Source of the DNA: Ziziphus jujuba
Taxonomy: Eukaryota > Streptophyta > Magnoliopsida > Rosales > Rhamnaceae
Assembly (NCBI RefSeq): GCF_031755915.1
Contig: NC_083380.1
Coordinates: 26,890,001 to 26,954,000, forward strand
Direction: 5' to 3'
Length of the DNA stretch: 64,000 nucleotides
Shown here: positions 53,249-64,000 of the stretch, piece by piece
How the letters are laid out: every line of letters starts with the position of its first letter
Numbering within the stretch: position 1 is the stretch's first letter
Translations under genes and position numbers: made by a program
The notes under the pieces: model-generated
What the model saw: only the letters and a program-made list of their open reading frames with translations
Told to the model about the DNA's origin: nothing
The model's database searches: none

Positions 53249-54402
53249 CTAATCTGAAGAGACAGTCGGATTCTGTCTAATAAACTGAAGAAGTCCGACA
53301 AGCTTGTCGTGAGGAGGGTTTGTCTCTTTCACCAAAGGGTGCTCCTTCAATGCTGTCACCCATGAGAACAATAATGGATTCTTTTCTGGGTTCAGGATTT
53401 TTATTCCTAATACTTCTTCTTGAGCTTCATGGGGGCTAAATGTTGCACTCATCAATATGTCAAGTAATCCTAAGTTCTCGCCATTCGTGAACGAAGAACC
53501 ATCCGGGAAAAATTCTTTAATTCCTACTTCGATCACGTTTAGTTTCTCCATCAGTTCTTTGAACACTTTCTCTTGTGCTTCCCCTTCACTTGTGAACATT
53601 TTGCCCAAGTTCTCAAACAACTACATAAAAAAATTTAAGCAAAGTCTAGGAATGGTTAGTTGAAATGAAATGAGTAAAGAAAAAAATCAAATCACTTTTT
53701 ATCATGGAGAAGTTGAGGCCAAATCACTTATAGTTACCAAAAATTGGCCATAACCAAAAATGTTCTTATGGCCACAAACGATTAGAGAGCATAATTAGTT
53801 GTGACCAAAACTTTTTATCCATTAATTTATTATCACAATCTGATCATGGATATTCATTGCTACTATTAATATGTTTAATCATGAAATTTTACAGTGAGCA
53901 CAAAAATGGTAGTAATAAGGAAAAGCTCAAAAAACAAAAAAGATGGAAAGAAAATTATCAATTTCTATGACTGACTATACGAGGTAATATAAAAATTCTT
54001 GACCCAAAAATAAAAGAGTAACATAAAAATAATATTAGACCAATGACAAAATGGTGCTAAAAATAGCATTTCTCTAACCTGTTGCTGAATAAAACTAGCC
54101 CAGAATCTGACTTTGGCTCTTCAATAAGCATCTTCAGGTAGGAGCTTGGGAGAATTCTTCCAGGTTTCATCAATATATTCAAGGATGACATATGATTCGG
54201 CGATGGGTTTTCCATTATGAACAAGTACAGGGACTTTCTTATAGACAGGGTTATATTTGAGGAGTAATTGACTCTTGTTGCTTAGATCTTCTTCTATATA
54301 TTCATAAGCTATGCCTTTGACTTTGAGGGCTAGTTCAACCCTCTTAGAGTATGTGCTAGCCCACATTCCATGTAGCTGTGCTACTTGGTGTTTTTCTCCC
54401 AT
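53249..54402 (-). pseudogene. Tau-class glutathione S-transferase with an in-frame stop in exon 1
   Basis: Two exons: 54402-54079 (324 nt) and 53620-53249 (372 nt), with a phase-0 GT-AG intron in the position usual for plant tau GSTs. Exon 1 encodes the thioredoxin-like domain: '[20 protein letters not shown]' with the expected catalytic Ser in TYS, '[16 protein letters not shown]' (glutathione site, cis-Pro), '[10 protein letters not shown]'. At residue 94, where relatives have Glu in '(D)AYERAK', the codon is TGA (54,123-54,121), after which 'RAKVRFWASFIQ' continues in frame. Exon 2 gives the all-alpha domain ('LGLLDILMSATFSPHEAQEEV') to a normal C terminus. Apart from this codon the gene would encode about 231 residues. 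It is either a recent pseudogene, a sequencing error or a segregating null allele. Confidence 0.85.
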
Positions 54403-55000
54403 TTTGTTCCCCTCAAGTTTTGCCCTAATCTTTTGAATTATGCTTGTTATCTGATACTCATATATATCAAATTATTTTGGTCTTATTTATTAAAAAAAAA
54501 AAAAGAATGGTCATTCATCTTTGAATATTTTATTAAACACGATTTCATGACGTTTATTGAATTGAGCTATGATTGGTAGCTTCTTACTTGATGAATAAGT
54601 AATTAATTTTTTTAGGATTATGGAGAGCCAAATTAGAGAAGAATTGCTTTACAAGATTATTGCACAGATTTCCTTGTTTCCCAAGAATATATACATGGTC
54701 AAATATCACGGAATGATTCAACTTTATATTGCAAGTTGGAATTAATATTTGTTAGAATTAATAATCACCTAATATTTTCATTTTAAAAAAAAAAAAAAAA
54801 AAAGGGCCATACAAAAGGCTTTTTCCATTCTCTTTGTTCTCATCTTCTTGAATTTGGGCTAAGTCATAGTCAAACTCATGCTCAAACTTAAAAAAGAAAA
54901 AAGGAAAAAGAGAACTTTACAGAAAAATATGTGTATGTTGATGATAAAATTTATATCGATAGTCAGTCAACATCCATATGTTTAACTTAAAAGAATATAA
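54403..55000. other. GST upstream flank to the copia insertion
   Basis: AT-rich with poly-A runs (54,489-54,504; 54,785-54,804). The probable target-site duplication TATAA is at 54,996-55,000. No gene. Confidence 0.55.
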
Positions 55001-55886
55001 TATTGGGAAATTCACGAATAATATAAAAATAAAGTATAAATATTCAATAAATATTTAATATGATGTACAATAAAAAAGAAGAGAAGAAATATTAATATAC
55101 AGCAAAATAAAATAAATTAGAAAAACCTGTGTTGAAGAGTTGATAATAGAATCTTACTTGTAGTAATGTCCTAAAGATAATATTTCTCCCCTTCTTTGTG
55201 CTTGAAGTTTTGTAGGAGATTGCCTTTCAAGTTTAAACTATAAGATATTTGAAATTGAGCACTCAATCCCAAACCCAATACTAGAACAAAAATATTTTTT
55301 TCCTCTCTAAATGTTTTACACAGATTGAATATATTAAAAAAAAAGAGAAATGAAATCTATCCTTTGTTTATAGGATAATTCGTACTCTTTCATAAAACAA
55401 TACAATTCCATGAAAAAGTGGAAGTTGTAATAGGAAATAACATTTTTTCCTCTCTGAATGGTTTACACAGATTGTATATATATTAAAAAAAAAAAAAAGA
55501 ATGAAATCTATGCTTTGTTTATAGGATAATTCATACTCTTTCATAAAACAATACAATTCCATGAAAATGTGTAAGTTGTAGCAAGAAATAATTTATGTTT
55601 TCCTGAAAACGTTTTCTAAAAAAAATTAAACTAAAATAATATTTTATTTTAATAAAAATATGTATACCTTTGATTTTATGTAATTAATGGGTAATTAGGT
55701 AGGCCCATGTTGGGAGCCCATGTTCAAGTTTAAATGTACATGATGGGTAATCAAGTAGGCCTCTATTAAGGAATCCATGTTTAAGTTTAAACCACATCAC
55801 TTATGCTTATAAAAGTATATAGGTTTCTCTTAAACTTTCTATGTGGGACTATGTGTTTTTGTTTCAAAATACTCATAACTTCAACA
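55001..55886 (-). repeat. 3' LTR of the copia element, with an internal 147-bp duplication
   Basis: It starts 'tattgggaaattcac' and ends '...cataacttcaaca' on the plus strand; the minus strand thus begins TGTTGAAG and ends CCCAATA (expected CCCAACA). It is 886 bp against 690 bp for the 5' LTR. The difference is mostly a two-unit tandem duplication, 55,301-55,594 (period 147: 'tcctctct.aatg.tttacacagattg' at 55,301 and 55,448). Confidence 0.8.
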
Positions 55887-56419
55887 TTACCCCATATTTT
55901 GAAATAAAACATTATAATGTAATGAATGTATGCAATGCAACCAAAGAGGAAATAGATGTGTCATTCTTCAGGAAAAGTGTCTTTGGACTTGAACTTACCT
56001 TAGTGATACACATTCGATTTACACAGTGACACAGTGGATATAAAGGATCTTGAACTGTTTTCTTTATTTAATAAATCAAGACAATATGTTTCACACATAA
56101 CATACCCTAAATATTTTTTGTTTGTTCGTTTATATTTTTTTTGGTCCTGAATATATCCAGGTATTCATGATAGCTCTAGAGAATTCAACCATTAATTCTC
56201 ATAAATGCAACCCCACATTTACTCTCATATAGGTGATTTTTAATAAATCATTAAATGCATAGCATAGCCTAAACAACTATATAACATATTACCAACATAC
56301 CAATTTTTCAAGAATGGATTTGTGTGTTTACCTTTTAAGTTTCTCCAAACCAGTTTGCCTATTGAACCTAGAATCAACTAGGTTAAGTTTCTGCCCAGAT
56401 TAACTCATTTTATTGGCTT

Positions 56420-57562
56420 TCAACCCATTCCTCTTGTAGTATATCCCATCTGCTCTCTAGGTAGGCCTTTTGTCAAATGATCAATGATATTTTCTTTGGA
56501 TTTCACAGATTGTATGGAGATTACTCCATTAGAGAGCAACTGCTTAATAGTATTATGTCTACGCCTTATATGTCTTGACTTACCATTATATATATTGTTT
56601 TTGGCTCTAGTTTGTGCTGCCATACTATCATAATGTATACAAATGGCTGTCACTGGCTTAGGCCACACTGGAATGTCTTCTAAAAAATTCCTTAACCATT
56701 TTGCTTCTTCAACAACTTTGTCAAGTGCTATAAATTCAGATACCATTGTAGAACGTGCTATACACGTTTGCTTTAAAGATTTCCAAGAAATAGCAGCACC
56801 ACCTAATTTAAATATATATCCACTAGTTGATTTGGTTTTTGTGCTATCGGAAATCCGATTAGCATCACTATATCCTTCAAATATTGGTGGATATTTCGTA
56901 TAATGTAAGCCATAGTTTAAGGTATATTTTAAATACCTTAAAACTCTAATTAATGTTTCCCAGTGATCATGTCCTTGACAATAAATGTATCTACCGAGCC
57001 AACTTATTGAATAAGCTATATCTAGTCTATTAGAATTCATTAAATACATTAGGCTTCCAATTATTTATGAATATGCTAATTGAGAAATTGCATCTCCTGT
57101 AAACTTCTTTAATTAACAACTTGTATCAAAGGGAGTTATAGCAATCTTACAGTTAGACAGCCCAAATTTATTAAATATTTTTTCTACATAATGGGATTGT
57201 GTGAGAATGTAACCATCATTATTTCTTTTAATTTGAATTCCTAAAATGACATCTACCAGACCTAAGTTTTTCATGTCAAAATTAGTGTTCAACATTTTCT
57301 TAGTTAACATAATCACATCTTTATTGGTTCCTATTATTAGCATGTCATCAACATATAAACATACTATCACATAAAAAATTTTATAATTCTTAATGTATAC
57401 GCATTTATCACATTCACTAATTTTAAAACCATGTGATAACATTGTATGGTCAAACTTCTCATGCCATTGTTTTGGTGCTTGTTTAAGTCCATATAAAGAC
57501 TTAACCAATTTACAAACTTTATTTTCTTGACCTTTAACCACAAAATCTTTAGGTTGTTCCAT
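56420..57562 (-). pseudogene. Copia reverse transcriptase and RNase H region
   Basis: RT part 57,562-57,113: 'LVKSLYGLKQAPKQWHEKF' and the catalytic 'YVDDMLIIG'. After a stop near 57,112 the RNase H part is open at 57,049-56,420: 'YSDANRISD', '[18 protein letters not shown]', 'CIHYDSMAA' and '[12 protein letters not shown]', so the acidic residues of the active site are largely present. The upstream half of RT (57,563-57,839) is broken by stops. Confidence 0.8.
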
Positions 57563-57839
57563 ATATATTTTTTCATCTAATTCTCCATATCATATAAAGA
57601 TGCTATTGCAATTAGCATTCTAATTGATGTTATTCTCAAAACAGGAGAATAAGTGTCGAAACAATCCAATCCTTATTTTTGTCTATATCCTTTAGCAACC
57701 AAATGTGCTTTATATTTGTCTATAGACCCGTCTGTTTTAAGATGTGCTTTTTATCTGTTATAACCAATTGACTTATTACTAGGTGGTAAATCAACCAATT
57801 TCCATGTATGATTTTGTAAAATGAATTCCACTTCACTAT

Positions 57840-59238
57840 TTATAGCTTCCTTCCATAAAGGTGCCTCAGGTGAAGACATAACTTCTTTATATGTTTGTGG
57901 TTCTCAATAGTCATGTATGTCATAAAGTCTGGTCCAAAATTCTTTGGCATTTTAATTCTTTTACCTCTTTTAGGTTCCAAGTCTTGATCTTGCACTCCTG
58001 AAGTAGAAGGTTCCTCAAGAACTCTCTTCTTTGATACATTAATCTTATTTTCATTATAAGGAAATATATTCTCAAAAAATTCAGCATCAATAGATTCAAT
58101 TATTGTATTCACATATATATAAGAAATTTCAGATTTATAAACTAAAAATTTATATGCAACACTAGCATTGGCAAAACCAATAAATACACAATCTATAGTT
58201 TTAGGATATAGTTTAGTTCTCTTAGGTAATGGAGCAAGTACTTTTGAAAAACAACCCCACATTTTCAATATTTTATATGATGGAATTTTTCTTTTCCATA
58301 TTTCATACGGTGATTTATTAGAATTCTTCATTGGAATTCTATTTAATATAAAACTAGCAGTAAGTAATGCTTCCCCCACAAATTGTGTGGGAGCGCTGAA
58401 CTATTCAACATGCAATTGATCATGTTTTTAAAAGTTTTATTTTTTCTTTCTGCTACACTATTTTATTGTGGTTTATATAGAGCCATTGTTTGATGTACGA
58501 TTCCATGTAAGACACAAAAATCTGAAAATGCAGTTGATTCATATTCTCCACCTCTATCAAATCTTATTATTTTGATTTTCTTTTCCAATTGATTTTCAAC
58601 TTCTGCTTATATGTCTTAAACATATTCAAAGCCTCATCTTTGATATGTATTAAATATACATAACAATATTTACTGCAATCATCAATAAAAGTTATGAATT
58701 AACTTTTTCCACCACGTGTGGAAATAGACTTAAATTCACATAAATCACTATGAATTAAACTAAACAATTCATTTGTTTTTTCTTGTATAGACTTAAAACT
58801 TTGTCTAGCAAATTTAGATTCAAGACATACTTCACATTTATCAATATAAAATTTTGGTAATAACTTTAAATTAACCATTTTATATAAAGATCTATAATTA
58901 ACATGTCCTAATCTAGAATGCCATAAATCAAAAGAACCAACAATATAAACAGAAGCATTCATAACTTTATTATTAGCATTGGTAACCATTACATTGAGTT
59001 TGAATAAGCCATTAGCCAAGTAACACTTTCCCACATACATCCCATCCTTAGTGAGAACAAACTTATCATATTCAAATACAAGTTTGAAGCCTCTCTCACT
59101 TAGTATAGAATCTGAAACTAAATTCTTCCTAATGTCAGGAATATATAAGACATTAGTAAGAAATACAGATTTTCCAAAAGTAAATTTAAGCACCACATTG
59201 CCTTTACCTTTCACCTTTGATGAAGATGAATTCCCCAT
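57840..59238 (-). pseudogene. Copia integrase region
   Basis: It contains the pre-integrase zinc motif HSRLGHVNYRSL...CEVCLESK (HHCC, about 58,912-58,810) and the first catalytic Asp in 'LIHSDLCEF'. A stop at 58,698 and frame changes follow, with one base missing in a G run near 58,380 ('NLWG|EALL' boundary). The C-terminal part 'ASFILNRIP...PYEIWKRKIPSY' is open at 58,379-57,840. Confidence 0.75.
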
Positions 59239-59250
59239 ATACAGATTTTC

Positions 59251-60268
59251 TTATTCAGAAACTTGTTTATAATTAGAAAATGAATTTTTGTCACTGCATA
59301 TGTGCATTGTGGTAACTATATCAACCCACCAACCCTTTGCATTTGAAATCATGTTCACTTCATATACTACTGCAACCAAATTCTCATCAGATTCATGAAC
59401 ATTGCTTGATAATTGTGTGTAGATTTCTGGTCCTTGCAGGTTGCAATAGTCTTGTGCTTTGTGTCCTATCTTTCCACAAACCCAGCAACTTCCTTTAATT
59501 TTCTTGAAGTCTTTGCCTTTTGGAGCATGTGGATTAACACCCTTCACAGCAATCTTCTTGTCTTTAAATTTCTGGAATTTAGGCTTTGAAGATCCCTCAA
59601 TGATATTGGCTTTCTCTCCATCAACTTTGTCTCCCTTTCTGTGACCTTCTTTTACTCAAAGCCTTAGATCAAATCCTCCATAGACATCTCTCTATGTTTG
59701 TGCTTTAAGTAAATTTTAAAGTCATTCCATGATGGTGGCAATTTCTCAATAATTGCTTCAACTTGAAATTTTTCATTGATAGAACATCCATCAACATGTA
59801 ACTCATGAATCAACACCTGCAATTCTTCAACCTGTTTCACAACAGTTTTAGAGTCAACCATAATAAACTTGAGAAATTTACCAATTACAAATTTCTTTGG
59901 ACCAGCATCTTCACTTTTGTACTTCTTTTCAAGCATCTCCCAAACTTCCTTTGCAGTCTTATATGAAGAATAAATATCATATTCATATAAGTCATTCTCT
60001 AAATAATTCAAAATATAGTTTCTGCATAGGAAGTCAGATTGTTCCAAGCCTCAATGGTCATTAATGATTCCTTTGAAGGAGAATCGCCATCTACCTTGGG
60101 AACCTCTTCCTTGACTATGTGTGCCAGATTCAAGGTTGTTAGATAGAAAAGCATTTTTTGTTGCCATCTCTTGAAGTAAATACCATTGAACTTCTCAAGC
60201 TTCTCATCAGAAGGATTCTTAGAAACATTCACAAGATTTTTCACTATCCTTGCTTGTGAATTCGCCAT
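59251..60268 (-). pseudogene. Copia gag and protease region
   Basis: The ATG at 60,268 opens 'MANSQARIVKNLVNVSK', then 'KFNGIYFKRWQQKMLFYL', the gag start typical of many plant copia elements. A frame change near 60,020-60,047 leads to 'NYILNYLENDLYEYD' and 'EVWEMLEKKYKSEDAG'. The zinc knuckle CWVCGKIGHKAQDYC lies at about 59,488-59,446. The protease motif that should read like WWLDSGAT-H reads 'WWVDIVTTMHIC' (about 59,320): the Asp remains but the Ser-Gly after it is lost, so the protease is dead. Confidence 0.75.
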
Positions 60269-60288
60269 TAGAAATACTATCTTTAGAA

Positions 60289-60978
60289 TGTTGGGAAATT
60301 CACAAACAATATAGAAACAAAGTATAAATATTTAATAAACATTTAATATGATGTACAATAAAGAAGAAGAGAAGAAATATTAATATACAGCAAAATAAAA
60401 TAAATTAGGAAAACCTATATTAAAGAGTTGATGATAGAGTCTTGCTTGTAGTAATATCTTAAGAATAGTATTTCTCCCCTTCTCTATGCTTGAAGTTCTG
60501 TAGGAGACTATCTCCTAAGATTAAACTATCAGATATTTGAAATTAAGCACTTAATCCCAAACTCAATGATAGAACAAAAATATATATTCCTCTCTGAATG
60601 TTTTGCACAGATTGTATATATATATATATATATATATATTTATAAATGAATGAAATATATCTTCTGTTTATAGGATAATTCGGACTCTTTCATGGAACAA
60701 TACAATTATATGGAAATAACTTCTATTTTCCTATAAACGTCTTCTAAAAAAAAAAATAAAATAAAACAAATTTTATTTTAATTAAAATATGTATGTAATG
60801 GATAATTAGTTAGACACCATTGGGAACCTATATTCCAGTTTAACCTACATCACTTATACTTATAAATCACTTATGCTTATAAAAGCATATAAGTTTCTCT
60901 TAAACTTCCTATATGGGACTATATGTTTTTGTTTCTATATGGGACTATATGTTTTTGTTTCAAAACACCGTAACTTCG
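60289..60978 (-). repeat. 5' LTR of the copia element
   Basis: It starts 'tgttgggaaattcac' and matches the left LTR through 'ttatacagca', 'tctcccctt', 'cctctctgaatg', '(TA)n', 'ttataggataattcg' and 'gtttcaaaac'. A short duplication of 'ctatatgggactatatgttttt' type occurs at 60,908-60,958. The outer TG/CA end is eroded ('aacttcg' in place of 'aacttcaaca'). Confidence 0.8.
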
Positions 60979-60983
60979 TATAA

Positions 60984-61361
60984 TTCAAATTAACATAATA
61001 GATTTAAAAACTTATAATACCCATTAATTTTTTTTAAAGGTTAATTACACTTTTTTAATCATGACGAACTACTACATTATATATATATATACAAATTTTA
61101 AAGTGTCAGTTTGTCGTTGTATTAATACTTACTTACCACATTACTCCAATTACGTAGTTTTGTATAATACATTTGGCAAAATTAGGCAAATAAATCGGTC
61201 AAAAAAATGAAATAAAGCAGCAGCAGTTTTCCAAGAAAGCTATATATGTTGTATGTGGTTAATGTTATGAAATTTAACTATTAAAAACGCATAATTAGAT
61301 TAAATTGACAAATAATAATAATAATAATTTAGAGGGACAATATAAGAATTTTTTAGGTCAA
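60984..61361. other. Spacer between the copia element and the PPR remnant
   Basis: AT-rich, with (TA)n at 61,078-61,090 and (ATA)n at 61,311-61,326. The homology with the first PPR gene stops at about 61,362. Confidence 0.55.
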
Positions 61362-61532
61362 GAGCATCGGAGATCATGATGACAACACAGTGGAGGCACA
61401 GTTTTCCGGCAACCAAGGTGGTCGGTTTTGAGGGTGGTCCTTCCATACAAAACACAGTTTTGGTTTTGAGAGAGAGGGAGTCTTGCTCTTGTTCAACGGT
61501 GAAAGATACAGCTGCTCGGCGATGATGTTCAT
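61362..61532 (-). pseudogene. 5' remnant of a duplicated DYW PPR gene
   Basis: From the ATG at 61,532 it reads 'MNIIAEQLYLSPLNKSKT', matching the start '[18 protein letters not shown]' of the PPR gene at 46,971-48,902. Frameshifts then change the frame, but DNA homology continues ('aagagcatcggagatcatga' at 61,360 against 'gagcatcggagaccgtga' at 48,738), then ends. Only about the first 55 codons of 643 remain. The upstream GTG-GAC-TTA codons shared by both copies also match. Confidence 0.88.
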
Positions 61533-61850
61533 TCCGTGCGATTTGGATTTGTTAGTTCGGAGTCCAAAGGCGCTACGTAAGTCCACGGTTTTCTAATGAC
61601 AAAGTCACGACGTCGTTTCACTATTAACTAAAAAAAAAAAAAATTTAAAAGAAAAAGTAGTAAAAAATAAATAAAAACACCCAAATATGAAGGAATCTGG
61701 ACCGTTAAAAATGCGAGCACGTGAACGCCGTAGGATCTAGGGCATGTAGAGCTTGCTAGGGCTTTAACATTAGAACTAGCAGCTCCCCCATTGTGCTTCT
61801 GGTTCTGGTTAGGGTTTGGCCTCTCGCCTCAAAGATTGAAAATTTGCAAA
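61533..61850. promoter_or_regulatory. Shared divergent promoter, copy 2
   Basis: 318 bp. It keeps the G-box block (61,718-61,747) found in copy 1. In addition, 'ttagggttt' at 61,809-61,817 is a telo-box, an element known from plant ribosomal-protein promoters; copy 1 has no clear telo-box at the matching place. Confidence 0.55.

Positions 61851-64000
<2,150 letters not shown>

Larger units (their letters stand above)
55001..60978 (-). mobile_element. Ty1/copia LTR retrotransposon, nearly full length, inactive
   Basis: The element is on the minus strand, so the right LTR (60,289-60,978) is its 5' LTR and the left LTR (55,001-55,886) its 3' LTR. Outer bases TATAA at 54,996-55,000 and 60,979-60,983 look like a 5-bp target duplication. 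Domain order from the right: gag (about 60,268-59,400, zinc knuckle CWVCGKIGHKAQDY), protease-like (about 59,340), integrase (59,238-57,840), reverse transcriptase (57,562-57,113), RNase H (57,049-56,420). Frameshifts and stops separate these parts. A G-rich polypurine-tract-like word (minus strand 'atatggggtaa') lies next to the 3' LTR; no standard initiator-Met primer-binding site is visible. Confidence 0.88.

Overview
This window looks like eudicot nuclear DNA. It is strongly AT-rich, has many (TA)n and poly-A/T tracts, and carries plant-type interrupted genes (a DYW-class PPR, a tau-class GST, a cytosolic ribosomal protein gene with GT-AG introns) plus plant retrotransposons (Ty1/copia, Ty3-like LTRs, a Cassandra-type TRIM, LINE debris, MITEs). 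I cannot name the species.

Bases 1 to about 41,450 hold no protein-coding gene I can support. This part is layered repeat DNA: fold-back MITEs (1.45, 3.27, 8.38, 33.6, 40.07 kb), a 323-bp tandem duplication (5.87-6.51 kb), a decayed LINE with a nested TRIM-like element (10.6-12.8 kb), a decayed minus-strand copia element (14.35-19.3 kb) holding a Cassandra element with 5S-rRNA-like segments (15.44-16.2 kb), two related long LTR units (about 19.5-22.9 and 26.23-28.77 kb), a second TRIM-like region (37.1-38.06 kb) and a 41-base G run at 35.3 kb.

The genes lie in 41.4-64.0 kb. In order: a four-exon plastid-type alpha/beta-hydrolase-fold gene (minus, 41,459-46,179) that lacks the expected Ser and probably His of the triad; an intronless DYW PPR gene (minus, 46,971-48,902); RPL34, encoding ribosomal protein eL34 (plus, four exons, 49,258-52,218); and a tau-class GST (minus, 53,249-54,402) with an in-frame stop. 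A copia element (minus, 55,001-60,978, with LTRs and a probable TATAA target duplication) follows. Then the PPR-RPL34 head-to-head pair appears again: the PPR is reduced to its 5' end (61,362-61,532) while RPL34 is intact as far as the window shows (61,851 to beyond 64,000).

The second half is therefore a tandem segmental duplication of a divergent gene pair. The ribosomal gene stayed under purifying selection in both copies (15 substitutions over 269 coding bases, all synonymous), the PPR partner decayed in one copy, and later insertions (a MITE in one RPL34 intron, the copia element between the copies) postdate or mark the duplication. I see no operon-like or defence-like new system. The least ordinary items are the catalytic-residue-less hydrolase, the palindrome-bearing tandem array inside an LTR, the twin MITEs inside (TA)n tracts, and the retained promoter block shared by the duplicated pair.
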